64,000 bases of DNA from Telmatactis stephensoni (GCA_029948255.1 JALIZF010001487.1:274501-338500); one strand, 5' to 3'; counted from the first letter of the stretch, positions 22,112 to 33,618 are shown. A program made the numbers and translations. The notes: generated from the letters alone by a model not told the origin.

Positions 22112-22735
22112 TAAGTCGTAGTGATAGACATTTTACCACAAAATGCATTAGGCTTTTAGCTATAGCTTAAGTATCTCATGTAAGATTACTGCTTAGTTGA
22201 GTACCCGGGTTCTCCACCAATGTTAACGGGATAGACTGCTCTATTAGAGCTGGTACCGTTCGAATAGTTTTATTATCTCCTGACTCCTGCTCTCACTCTG
22301 AGCAGCGAGAGTTTTACACTTCTATTTCTACTAGTTTCTAAATACTAATAATTGACAACGTCTATTATAACCACGTGAGACTAGGTGTGTTACTATGATT
22401 GGCTAATACTACGTAAGTGACGCTTAGACATCGTAGAAGCTTCGTCATCATTTAACAGATAAATCAGTAATTTCCTATAAGATAAAAACTAAGAAAGAAA
22501 GGAAAACTAGATATACCGATGACAAAAGTGAAGGGCTATGCTAAAGTATTCAAAAAAGGAAGTCAAACTAAGTAGAACTAGGTACTAACGTGAACATAGG
22601 GGCTACCGCACCTTTAGTACACAAATAGGAGTGGCTTACCTAGGCTTCGTAAGCAGAGAAATCTTATATGAGATACTTAAGTTATAGCTAAAAGCCTAAT
22701 GCATTTTGTGGTAAAATGTCTATGACTACGACTCA
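22112..22735. mobile_element. Hairpin element, unit 2 only
   Basis: Arms AAGTCGTAGTGATAGACA and TGTCTATGACTACGACT are followed inward by TTTTACCACAAAATGCATTA and CTTTTAGCTATAGCTTAAGT in inverted order. Arms are about 75 bp. The interior has no coding signal. Confidence 0.75.
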
Positions 22736-23848
22736 GTATAACATGTTTTAACGAACTCAAGTTCTTAGCAAATACAAAGGTTTACCAATCCATTGGAGTC
22801 CTAAATTTAGAGTTAACGTTTTAGTAAACTCATTAATTTATTCGATATGTCAAACTATTAGTTATTTTCTCTCATAACATATGCCATAAATAAAGAATTG
22901 CTGAGTTTCAAACATGCAGCTGATCTCATTATCTGCTTCATTGTACGTGGTCAGTGTTTGACCAACACGTGCTCTCAACCAGAGAATAGTCTATTGAAAA
23001 CTTGTCATTCAGCTGATGAAAATTCCAGCGAGATTAAAAATGACGTCATATAAGACCCAGGTATTCTATACATAGTGAAAAATGTTCTTTTGAAAAGTTC
23101 CCAAGGTCCCAAACTTGACCTTGAGCAATTAACATCTTCTTTATTGGTCTACCTGTGTACTCACTGGCGCTGGCATTATTGACACGTCCTCCTCCAGTAC
23201 ACAGCTTGATCAATGAACGGTCCGATAGCTTATAATATTTTATGTAGCCCTTCAGGAGAAAAGTTATAGTTAAAACAAGGTAAGTTACAGTCGATGTGTA
23301 AACAATTCAATCGAACCGAACTATTGTCCAAAAGTACTTCTGCACAGTCATAAGTAGGTTGCATGTAGTTAGCGAGTTACGTAAACATTATACTAATACT
23401 GAAATAGTTCATGATTACGTACCTAGATTTTACAGATTACCAGGTACATTACAATTATTCGTTTTCTCGTGATTTATAAAATATGTTTCAAAAACAAAAC
23501 TTAATTGTTTGGTAATTGCTAGTCTAATTAGTGTTCTATTGACGATTAACCGTGCATATTGACTATATTTAGTTTACATTCGGTCAGTTTTGCCTGGCGT
23601 GATGCATAAGTTGTACTCGAGATCACTCAGTTTCTTTAATTGGTATAATTAAAGGCTTACTACAAGTAATGTATCGTTTTATTTGCATGGTTTATTTAGT
23701 CAGGGTTTTTTCATTAACTTCATATATATTGGCTCCAATTTTCAGTACTGGAATATGTACAATGGCATATTATGCAATAATATATTTCTGTATTTAAAAA
23801 AATTTATCCGAAAAAGTAGTCTGTAAAGATAATATACATACAATAGGC

Positions 23849-24053
23849 CATTTGCACGATGGCGTCATTTTACTACAACTACCAGAATGCTCTACGAATT
23901 TGCTTTCTTATTCAGATTTTTATTCCCTCCTGAGAATAGCAAAACAATTGGCACTAATGACCCCCACTAATTATTTTACAAAAGAAAGTGAGCAAAGCAT
24001 TCTGGTAGTTGTGGTAAATGACGCCATCATGCAAATGGCCTATTGTAAATAAT
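23849..24053. mobile_element. MITE with CAATAGGCCATTTGCA arms, unit 2 only
   Basis: ACAATAGGCCATTTGCACGA is inverted with CATGCAAATGGCCTATTGT, and ACCAGAATGCTCT with AGCATTCTGGT further in. A related interior (TCAGATTTTTATTCCCTC, AGCATTCTGGTAGTTGTAG) lies in the dynein gene intron at 41560-41700. Confidence 0.8.
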
Positions 24054-24392
24054 TTACAAAATTTCCTAATGCTAATAATTCGTTATATTATTAGAATTAC
24101 GGCATCCCGCCACTAAGTTTACACGCGCAAAATTTTCCCAATAAAATACAATAGCCTCGGAACCCCCAAAATCGCCACCGACTAAGTTTACACGCGCAAT
24201 AGATAATATAGACAAATATAATGCCATAATATGAAAGTGTCAAATGACCGCTTCTAGCTCTGACGATGAACGATATGGTTCGAAATTTGCCCTGATTATA
24301 TATGGTACAATTATTTACTTATAGGGGAGTAGTTTGTGTAAATAGTTCTTTGAAATACGACTTTGAAATCATTGAACCATCGAATATTAATA

Positions 24393-24567
24393 CAGATATT
24401 ATTTACATATATTATATTATATTATTATTAATTCCATATTATTGTTACTGTTCTTACAAAATTATTTTATCATAAAAACATTTTGTAAATTAATTAATTT
24501 AAGTAATACCATGTAAAATTTGGGAATACTTTAATAAATTGTATTGTATTGTATTGTATTGTATTGA
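24393..24567 (+). mobile_element. LINE 3' tail ending in (ATTGT)n, unit 2 only
   Basis: Compared with unit 1 (TCGAATATTGATTAATGACG), unit 2 has an AT-rich 175-bp insertion ending in about five ATTGT units. The flanks repeat ATATT/TATTG. A short truncated body with a pentamer tail is typical of a non-LTR retrotransposon 3' end; no coding sequence remains, so the family is open. Confidence 0.65.
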
Positions 24568-26012
24568 TTAATGACGTGTCAAATTATAATCCTAGTCATT
24601 TGTGTGGTGTCACGCTCTATCAGTCTGCGTGACTAATGGCAACTCGTGGATACGGAGACACGATGAATGTACGACACGTACACACAAAAATATATTTGTT
24701 TTGAAAAGAATATTTGTATCATTAGACCCTATATATGAACCAAATACTTTAGAAACCAATGTTATAAACAAACACCATCATAGCATATATATTTCATGTG
24801 TTATAAATATTTATTGGTATACAATATTGTCTCATATGGCACCCCATACAACCCCGAGAAACAGCCGTTTTTCGCTCACTCCCCTCTGTTCTGTCGCGGG
24901 GGCCAAGTGAGCGAAAAGATGTTAATGTCTTTTCTCGGGCTACCTTTGGCTGGATGATTCTTTTTCTTTTCTTCTTTTTTGATCCGGCCGTCCAGTGAGG
25001 AGTCATCTGTACCTGCACCCGTTTCACAAAGCATACGTACTTGCATGTTAATCCAATATTGTCTTTTTTTCTAGGGATCGATGTAAGAGTGCCTTTTACC
25101 AGATTCTTTTCACGTGCAATTTCTTATTTTTCTGTTGAGTTTATTATACAAATCTCTCAAATCTCTAGGTAAAGTGTATGTCATGTCAACAATTAAAGTT
25201 AGAATTGAATGAATTGCATTCGCAGATCACTCGAATCATTATGGGGTCAATAACCGAGGAGGCTGACGCTCTGTATGACAAGATACCAATTGCAACAAGC
25301 GAGGAAATGGAGACTTTTATTGACAAACATCAAGAAACCAATGATGCCGAGTTGCTATGGAGACTGGCACGATTTGCTTTCATTCTAAGTAAAACTTAGG
25401 ATCCCTACAAAAAGAGTTATGCAATTAGAATTAAAGAATTTGCTACCAGAGGTTACGATCTTAATCCAGAGAGCGCTGGATGTAATAAGGTAGAGTGATT
25501 GCAATCAGTTATGTATACACCTATTTCAATAAACGTTGTCGGCAAAGTCCTACGCGACTCACCCGAAAGGAAGCATGGGTAAACATTACTAAAGCTATAC
25601 AACCACACAAATATCCACACCATAATTCAACTTCAGCTTGCCATGACCTAATACATCAGAGAGCTTCATTTGCTAATGCTAAAGTCAAAATCAATACGAA
25701 AAAGAGAGTAAAATTTTGCAGCTACCCATACTCCTTTTCGGTCTATAGTCGCGTAGACTTTAGACCTCTCATACGACAAACTGACCGAAATGCCTTGTGG
25801 ATATGAAATTTTCGATATTTTTCACACATTAAATCCTCAGAAAAGTTTTGGAAAAAGTCTTTTGAGATTCGAGTCAATTCCAATGGTACACTGACCACCG
25901 TAAATATGCATTTGAGTCTTTGAATGCGCGCGATAGCCTATCCAACAAAATCAAGGCCGGGCAAATAACCTTTTTACTCGTGCCAAGGCCGTAGGCCGGG
26001 AATAAACTGCAA

Positions 26013-26694
26013 CTCAAGGTAGTTAAGGCCTGGGTTTGACCTTGTTTGACCTTGGAAAGTTTTTGTTCTGCTATGTAAGATATAACAATGCAACTCTTAT
26101 TTGACTTGGCACAATGTTAAATAATAACTAGTTGAGTGACCTTAACTTAGTGTTTTGGATATAGGGTAGTCACGTGACCAATTACGACGAAATTTCGTTT
26201 TTCTTCAATCCGCAATTCAGTTTCACTTAAAAAACAGAAATAACACTTCTAATGCATAAACGAGATTTAATCCTAAATAGTTTTGTGTAGACATCTGGAC
26301 TTTTGACAATTGGCTGGGAGATATTAAGCAAAGTATTATTGTGAGTTTTGGTCACGTGACCTGTTTTGCTAAAAATCGCTTTAATGAAAATCGATAGTCA
26401 TGTTCTCTAATCAAAATGGAATAGACTCACTAAAAAGAACTACGTTTAAAGCATTTGCGTTTTCTTTTCGCTAATACTCGAGTGCGGAAAATTTTTTAAA
26501 CATTTTGTTACAATAAACAACCTATCTGGTCACGTGATAGCTGAAATCACGAACTTAGCACTCAAGGCTCATTGTTTTATGAATATCTAACGTTGTGACG
26601 AATATCATTTATTTCTGGTTTGAAATTCGTGCTACAGCACAAAAAACATATTTCGCCCAATTTAGCCACTGACCCAGGCCTTAACTACCTTGAG
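26013..26694. mobile_element. Element with CTCAAGGTAGTTAAGGCC ends, copy 1 (unit 2)
   Basis: Ends CTCAAGGTAGTTAAGGCCTG and its reverse complement. A nearly identical copy in opposite orientation is at 32248-32922. Three CACGTG E-boxes occur inside, two of them the full GTCACGTGAC palindrome (26169, 26351). The flanks could be a 2-bp duplication (AA), which is too short to be sure. Confidence 0.88.
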
Positions 26695-27368
26695 AAATGT
26701 TTTTTTTTCCCGAGAAAAGGCCATTCTTGCGCAATTGGTCACGTGTTACAGTTCCTGATTGGTTACAAGCGTAAGAAACAATGCCCTTCATTCATCACCT
26801 TTGAGCGAGTGCGAATTTTTGTACTGAATTTTAACACCGAAATTCTGGACCAGACAATTTATTTTTATGTTCTATTTGACCTGATGCGTGTGGTCACGTA
26901 ATGGATAAAATATCGGAAACATGACGAAAAAATAATACACGATTTGTTATTTTGTCACAAACGCCGTTGTAGAAGTCTTTACAGCAAACAATTGAGATAT
27001 ATAGTGAAATAAAAAGTTGAATAAACTGCTATATTCGCAGGTAATATTTTTTGCATATGAGATATATAATACCCATGATAATATAGAAGACAATTAATTG
27101 TAGCGGCTCGTGCGACCTCGTGCGTACACCTTGAAAAATCCACGTTACCCTCTGAAAGTAACAGGAAAAGCTAACAGTAGTGCCTTTTTATCCACAGTTT
27201 TACAGTATTGGACTTATGGAAAGTTTTTCCAGTCCGTCTGAAGAAGCTAAACAGCTCCACATAGTGAAGGAGCATTTGAAGGTTTGTCAAATAGGATAGA
27301 GTGCATGATGATGAATATTGACTTTTTCATTAAATGTGAAAACCATTGCAAAAGATACCAAATGCATC

Positions 27369-27400
27369 CTCGGGGAGGGGGGGGGGGGGGACGGGGAGGG
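27369..27400 (+). repeat. Long G-run, unit 2
   Basis: CTCGGGGAGG is followed by about a dozen G, then ACGGGGAGGG. It is longer than in unit 1, as expected of slippage. G-quadruplex potential on the + strand. Confidence 0.65.
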
Positions 27401-27530
27401 TGTCTTGGACATTTATATACCAGAAAATTAGAAAAGTTTGTAACATCCCTTCCTCCCTTTTTCCATTCCCTTCCCATCCCTATGTACAGAACGTGCAATG
27501 TTTTGTTAAGTGCCACTTAACTGATGCCCG

Positions 27531-27662
27531 TTAGAGTAGATATCGCATGACTTTGAAAACGGCACGGTTATGGCAGCTGAATGTTTTTACAGACATCACG
27601 GCCCTGACACGGTCACGGCACGGTCCGTTACACACACTCATACGAAATCTGCTCTAATAGCT
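27531..27662. mobile_element. MITE-A copy, unit 2
   Basis: TAGAGTAGATATCGCATGAC to CTCATACGAAATCTGCTCTA, the paralogue of 14684-14825. Confidence 0.75.
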
Positions 27663-28108
27663 AGGGCATGGTCTGTACACTGAAGTAATTTACTCAATCA
27701 TACAAATCAAAACTTATATATATGCCGCGCGTATCTGTGATATAATGCATCAGTCAATTGAAACCGCGGCGTCCCGACCCCCCAAGGAAGGCCGGAAAGG
27801 CAACGTGGCATAGTCGGGGAATTAACGTTCATTTAACAGCACCAATCTACGGGAGGCGGGAGAAGTAACAGGTTTGTAAATGAGCAGCAGGGATTTTAAC
27901 ACCAGCCATGAACTGGGCCATATTTGCTTTTGTTTGATTTGATGTTTGAAGTATTGCACGATGGTTTTTTAAACAGTGCAATTTGTGAACCTCAGTTGTA
28001 CTTTAAAAGTTTCATTGTGAAATGAAGTGAGGTCTTGCTTGCATTCAGTGTATGCCTAAAGAAATTGTACGGATAAACACAAGCTTATAAAAAACGGATA
28101 TGTGGTTC

Positions 28109-28250
28109 GACCAAGAGACCATAATACGAAACTCAGTATTGATGTCTATGCGATGTTCGTGGCGACTCAGGGTGCGACTAGTAATTTCGCCATCGCGCGC
28201 GCAAGGCTCTTAAACAGTAGAATTCAAATGCCGAAAGCAAACGGTCCCGT
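28109..28250. mobile_element. MITE-B fragment, unit 2
   Basis: Paralogue of 15351-15520; keeps ACCATAATACGAAACTCAGT and TTTCGCCATCGCGCGCGCAA. Confidence 0.6.
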
Positions 28251-28330
28251 CCTCTGATATATAAAACATGATAGCCAGCCAATCAGCGCGCGCGTACTGT
28301 CAAATAATTTATAAAACAAAATAGAGCCTG

Positions 28331-28718
28331 CCCGGGGAGGGGGTACTCAACCCCATTTGGATAGGGGTGTGCCGCCGGAGTTCTAGAAACCTGCCCCTGT
28401 TTAAGACACTCGAAAGTGAAAAAATCATACCCTGTTCAAGACAAAAGAGAAGAAAATCGACCCTAGCCTCGTCATTCGATCCCGATCCGTTACATATGAT
28501 TAGACAAAAAAAAAAGCCGAGGAAGCGCTTTTTTTGTTTATTTTGAATATAGTACCCTATCTAAGACACAAAAAGATGATATGGCTTGGAATCTCGTCAA
28601 AATTATAGATCCTGTTTAAGACAATTTTGGGTAAAACGTATACCCTGTTCAAGACATCAGTGCCAAAAACCATACCCTATCCAGCGGCACATACCCGTAT
28701 AGCAAATATGTGGGAGTA
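28331..28718. mobile_element. CCCGGGGAGGGGGTACTC repeat at the exon 3-4 deletion, unit 2 only
   Basis: Starts CCCGGGGAGGGGGTACTCAA and ends ACCCGTATAGCAAATATGTG. Inside, the phrase TACCCTGTTCAAGACA and variants recur about six times with a short spacing, giving a quasi-tandem structure. It sits between AGAGCCTG and TCTTATGA, which are contiguous in unit 1, and the deletion that removed exons 3 and 4 begins about 8 bp after it. I recall similar repeats in cnidarian genomes but cannot confirm the name. Confidence 0.75.
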
Positions 28719-29925
28719 AGTCTTATGAAAGTCTTATGTCATCTAATAATTTGGAGGTGCAATTCATGGACACCTGAAGCATGAATGGGTCTATCACAAT
28801 TGAAGTCACAAGTTCTCCACTAATAGACTACTTTCAATATTTGATAGGCTCCAGTCTAACAATGGAAGCATTTTATTTTCCCTGAGCGTTGACTTGACCC
28901 TATCATTCTATCATTTGCTATCACTTGTCCAATATATTTAAAGTGGGCCATTAAAACTAATATATTGGTTGTAATCTCATTTACCACTATTTGCATAATT
29001 ATGCACCCTGCCAGACCAGCGTCTTGACTGGGTACTTGTCGATAGGCTACCAAAAATTCAACCCAATTTTCAGATAGAGATGAAGTTTTCACTTCACCAT
29101 TCATCTGTCAGGGGAGTAGCAAGGGGAAGTTCCAGGGGTTCCATTCCTTTGTTGGCTTCACAGTTGTCTATGACCCAATTAATCACCAGTCAAGAGTTTG
29201 GTTTGATGAAATGTACAAGAGCAGCCATTGTGTCATTTCTCACGTCCCTTCTAAATCCACCACCCTCCTAGAAAATCTTATTCTCAGCCTTTTTCCTATT
29301 TTAAAACTTCCCCACACTCCAACATTCTCTCTCATAAATCTTTGTAGACCTCAGTACCCTAATGTATGTATTACTTTATAGGCTTTGGAGCTTTTCCAAA
29401 AAGCAGACAAAAGTATGTATAAACATCCTTGAATCATAAGCATTATAAGATGGTGCTGAGGAGAAGGCTTGAAGGGAAGAAGGAAAAGTAGCCCCTCCTC
29501 TAGTAGTGCCAGCTACTAAGGCAAGGAAAGCAGTAAATCTGCAGCAACTCAAAAGATCTGTTGTGACTGGATAAACAAAACATTTCATTGTCTACTTGTT
29601 TTATTTTCTATTGATATACAGTCAGGGTGTCAATCCAATAGGCTTAGATCTTACGAGAAGTGACCCGTTCCAAGGAAGGTAGTCCCTCTCTTAGTATATT
29701 GCTCTGTCCAGCTATGCAGTCTATGTGAATATAGTAACTAATTATTTCAATAGGTTAAAAATTAAAATAATTTGTCAATTGAAGCAAGGAGTCAAGACCT
29801 GAAGATAGGGAAGTATGTCATTGTCCTGAAGAGTTATTTTGTATCTTACTAATTAATTAATTAATTTAAATCAACATCTTTATAATAATAACTTCATAGT
29901 TTCACTTTCAAAGTTGTTTTTTCCA

Positions 29926-30724
29926 CGTAAATGGATTTTTATTATCCAAGCTTGTGGCCCCAAAAGCTTTAATAATAGAAATCAAGAGAGCATAAATAAG
30001 AGAGGGAAACTTCTTAATACCGAGCATGCCATTAAAATTCCTGGTTGGGTTATTTTTAGTAACTGGATGCAGTTTAATTTTTCTTATCCTACTCCCGTGC
30101 GTCATAAATTTGAATGAGTGGCAATTTTCAAAGATTTGAGCTTTTTAAAATCCCACTATCATATTCATATTTATTCCAAATTCCACGAGAAAGCCACATG
30201 ATTTCCTATTATCATATGGTTTCTTATTATTAATAAACATGAAAAAAATTATAAAAAGAAACGAGTTTTTCTCATCTAAATGAGCAAAAAATTTGAAAAA
30301 AAACAAAAACAAGTGGGCATGTGCGCTCGATGACGTGATGCATCAGTAGCAAGTGCATTTCCGCTAAAATTTCATTCAAAAACACAACAAAATCCTCAAT
30401 GTTTTTGCTTTTTTCCATCAAAATCATTGTTTTGTGATCAGAATATACATAGTTTTGATGCTAGATAATATCCATCAACAACAGCAGAACTATGAAAACC
30501 TTGATTTTAACACAGTTTTTGAAAACATAAATCTACACTGAACAGTTCTCTGGACCAGAAGTATCAAATAATGACGCACGGGAGTAGGGTCAGATGAAAA
30601 TTAAACTGCATCCAGTTACTAAAAATAGCCCAACCGGGAATTATCATGGCGTGCGTGCTAATTAAGAAGTTTCTTTCTCTTATTTACGCTCTCTTGTAAA
30701 AATCCATTTACATGGAAGAAATGA
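29926..30724. mobile_element. 0.8-kb inverted-repeat element, unit 2
   Basis: Paralogue of 18066-18860 with the same arms. Colinear differences between the copies are scattered substitutions and small indels, as expected of neutral DNA. Confidence 0.85.
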
Positions 30725-31688
30725 CCATGAAGGCTAAATAATGATACCCATGTACAACACTCTTAATTTAACTTCATAGTTATACTGTTGTATATACAAT
30801 CAACTCTTGTTATAGCAGACAACCTGTAATAGCGAGACTAGTCCACAATAGCAAGGAAGCCATCACATATAATGTATGCTACTATACTCTTATAATTCTG
30901 GTTAATCCTTTTCATTTGTAGTACCCATTTTAATACTTTGAAATCAAACAATACAGGTCAAAAGATTCAACATGCTAGTGAACATTCTAAGACTCCACAC
31001 TGTAACATGTCCATTGTAACAGGAGTAAAAACAAGCAAAATATAAGTTTGGGACCACATGAAGTGTCTGCAATTCCATAATATTAGGAGCCCATAATAGT
31101 TGGAATTGTTTCCATACATTTCTTTGTAGTTAGCTTCAGTCTGTAATACCATGGAGACATAATGGTGGGTTGTATGCACGGCAAGAGTTGACTGTAGTTT
31201 TCATCTTTAACACTTTTTATTCCCTTGCAGTGCGTTCAAGAAGCAAACGAGTTCCTGAAAGGTCTCTAAACTTCCCTCCATTATTTACTGGCACCTGTCC
31301 CGATACACTGAAGATTTCAGGACTTTTTGATTACAGAACAAATATACACCTATATTACACTAATAATTGCAAGCTGTCTGTGAATGTTGGGAAAGATTCT
31401 GCAGATAATGGATCTCAAGATTTTCTATGTTCCCATTAGGGAAGAAGGGGTACCATATATCCTAGAGTGCACTTAAAAAAAGCTTTAAAAAAGTAAAACT
31501 TAACATGTACATGTATTGTGTAATTGCATTATTTTGTACAAACTAGTGGTAGCAGTGAAGCAGAACAGTGCAAACAACAATAACAACATATCTAGCCGTC
31601 TTTTTTTCTTTGTGTAGTTCATGCAGTGAATTCTTAGTTTCTTCATAACTAAATAGCTGATAACTAAATACTATTATGCACTGAACAG

Positions 31689-31860
31689 TTAGAGCAGTTT
31701 TCACATGAGTGGGAAACTGACTGTACCAGTTATGGTTGATGCACAGTATGGTTACATCAGGAATTTAGAATTTTTTATAGACATTACGCTAATGACATTA
31801 GATAACGGTATGGTACAGTCAGTTTCCCACTCATACAAAAACCATTCTAGTAGTTGTTCA
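31689..31860. mobile_element. Diverged MITE-A copy, unit 2
   Basis: Paralogue of 19976-20110, with an added CAGTTTCCCACTCATAC that completes the inverted end and is lost in unit 1. Confidence 0.5.
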
Positions 31861-32247
31861 CAGATAAATAGCGTGCACTCTAGTATCCAGCAATAAATTA
31901 AAACAACCTTTTCCTTGATATCCCAGTTTGCATTGATTATGACACAATGTTTAGAATCTTATTGTATGTGGGAATAGTCGTGATTAAAACACAATATTGG
32001 ATGGTCGTATTTATAGCCAATCAACTCATTATCATTCACTCAAATTTCCATTTTTCATTCACTCATACTATTGCAATGATAAATAAATGTTTAACACTTT
32101 GACAATGGCAAATTCACTGACATTTATGGTTTTGGCAACTTACAGCCATTTAACTGATAACACATGCAGGTTCGTTAGAAAATCTCTTACTTGACTTTTA
32201 ATTTTACATCAATCATCTGTATTTTTATGGCAATCAAAGTCAAGCTC

Positions 32248-32922
32248 CTCAAGGTAGTTAAGGCCTGGGTCAGTGGCTAAATTGGGCGAAATATGTTTTT
32301 TGTGCTGTAGCACGAATTTCAAACCAGAAATAAATGATATTCGTCACAACGTTAGATATTCATAAAGCAATGAGCCTTGAGTGCTAAGTTCGTGATTTCA
32401 GCTATCACGTGACCAGATAGGTCGTTTATTGTAACAAAATGTTTAAAAAATTTTCCGCACTCGAGTATTAGCGAAAAGAAAACGCAAATGCTTTAAACGT
32501 AGTTCTTTTTAGTGAGTCTATTCCATTTTGATTAGAGAACATGACTATCGATTTTCATTAAAGCGATTTTTAGCAAAACAGGTCACGTGACCAAAACTCA
32601 CAATAATACTTTGCTTAATATCTCCCAGTCAAAAGTCCAGATGTCTACACAAAACTATTTAGGATTAAATCTCGTTTATGCATTAGAAGTGTTATTTCTG
32701 TTTTTTAAGTGAAACTGAATTGCGGATTGAAGAAAAACGAAATTTCGTCGTAATTGGTCACGTGACTACCCTATATCCAAAACACTAAGTTAAGGTCACT
32801 CAACTAGTTATTATTTAACATTGTGCCAAGTCAAATAAGAGTTGCATTGTTATATCTTACATAGCAGAACAAAAACTTTCCAAGGTCAAACAAGGTCAAA
32901 CCCAGGCCTTAACTACCTTGAG
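32248..32922. mobile_element. Element with CTCAAGGTAGTTAAGGCC ends, copy 2
   Basis: Reverse-oriented near-identical copy of 26013-26694 lying just outside the duplication. It starts CTCAAGGTAGTTAAGGCC and ends ACTACCTTGAG. Flanks TC/TC may be a 2-bp target duplication. CACGTG E-boxes at about 32405, 32581 and 32757 match those of copy 1. Confidence 0.88.
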
Positions 32923-33059
32923 TCTGCCCTCTTGCCAAGTTATTCTTTGTTGTGTTATTTTCCTGCTCAAAAAATTCAAATCTTTTGAAGTAAAGATTGC
33001 ATACAACTTCCCTTTTTCGAAGGAAAACAACAGCAAAAACATTACATCCTAACATCTCT

Positions 33060-33128
33060 TTCCTTTAGGAAAGAAAAAGGAAAGAAAGGAAAAAAGAAAG
33101 GAAAGAAAGGAAAGGAAAGGAAAGACAA
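33060..33128 (+). repeat. Purine-rich simple repeat (GGAAA)n
   Basis: A near-pure purine run of GGAAA, AAAGG and GAAAG units. The remaining sequence from 32923 to 33340 shows nothing else that I can support. Confidence 0.85.
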
Positions 33129-33348
33129 ATATCAGTTTGCATCCCAAAATTAAATGCTTGTACAATATATATGGATCCTCTGAAAAAATAAAACTTATAA
33201 AGACCTATTGAAATGATCCTCCAGCCCCTGCCGTAAAAAGTCGAATGGTTGGCCCCTAAGATATGTCGATCTTCCCTTACAAATCACTGTCTGAACTCCT
33301 GTGATCTGACTTCCCTCGTGGTTTCAGCGAGAAAAGTTTTCAAGGTGT

Positions 33349-33618
33349 TCATTTTACTATATGCTGCATGACTTGCGTCAACTTATTAGAAAGGTACGAA
33401 ACAGGGACGAGGCCTTCAACCCAGTTTGCAAGATAAGTGAACTTACGACTGAGTTCTCGTTGACTTTCCAAGTCCACAACAAGACATTCACAAGCTGTTT
33501 TACCCTCAGTATATCCTTCGCTAGACCTGTTGGTTTCAAATGCCTTCCCAATGTAGCACAACAGGCCAAAATACTACACCCAGTTGAAGAAAGACACTCA
33601 AAATACTGCAATCCTTAG
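33349..33618 (-). other. Unexplained stretch open in several frames
   Basis: One + frame and two - frames are open across 210-260 bp. The - frame ending at 33349 reads like protein (CYIGKAFETNRSSEGYTEGK ... VPVSYLSNKLTQVMQHIVK, stop) and follows a GGTGTAG that could be an acceptor, so it might be a terminal exon of an unknown gene or a decayed transposon fragment. I recognise no domain, and no partner exon is visible between here and the LINE. Just downstream (33640-33780) the sequence becomes richer in CG and holds a TATATA. Confidence 0.25.

Larger units (their letters stand above)
25241..31269 (+). pseudogene. RMDN1: RMDN1-like pseudogene in unit 2
   Basis: The counterpart of the intact gene. 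Exon 1 (25241-25489) has CAG changed to TAG at 25397-25399 after SKT, one in-frame 6-bp gain (ATTGCA) and two lost codons. Exon 2 is whole (27198-27281). Exons 3 and 4 are absent: the unit 1 interval of about 15699-16584 is deleted, and a repeat lies beside the scar. Exon 5 is whole (29382-29412). Exon 6 is reduced to its last 17 bases (29796-29812), with a deletion junction sharing TCAA. Exon 7 (31231-31269) is open and ends at the same stop but differs from copy 1 at seven bases, all of them amino-acid changing. The product could not form the TPR-like core. A truncated transcript is possible. Confidence 0.93.
20299..32021 (+). repeat. Segmental tandem duplication, unit 2 (contains RMDN1 pseudogene)
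   Basis: The junction is directly readable: ATAGCCAAT (end of unit 1), one A at 20298, then GTTTGCTCGAACAACC, the interior of the FBXO31-like last exon. Unit 2 ends at 32021, after which CAACTCATTATC is unique. It is about 1 kb longer than unit 1 because of unit-2-only insertions (about 20850-22860, 24393-24567, 24675-24845, about 26000-27190 and 28331-28718), offset by deletions. Confidence 0.93.

Noticed and set aside
13843..26000. Second functional RMDN1 gene in unit 2
   Set aside because: A stop codon in exon 1 and loss of exons 3, 4 and 6 rule out an ordinary product.
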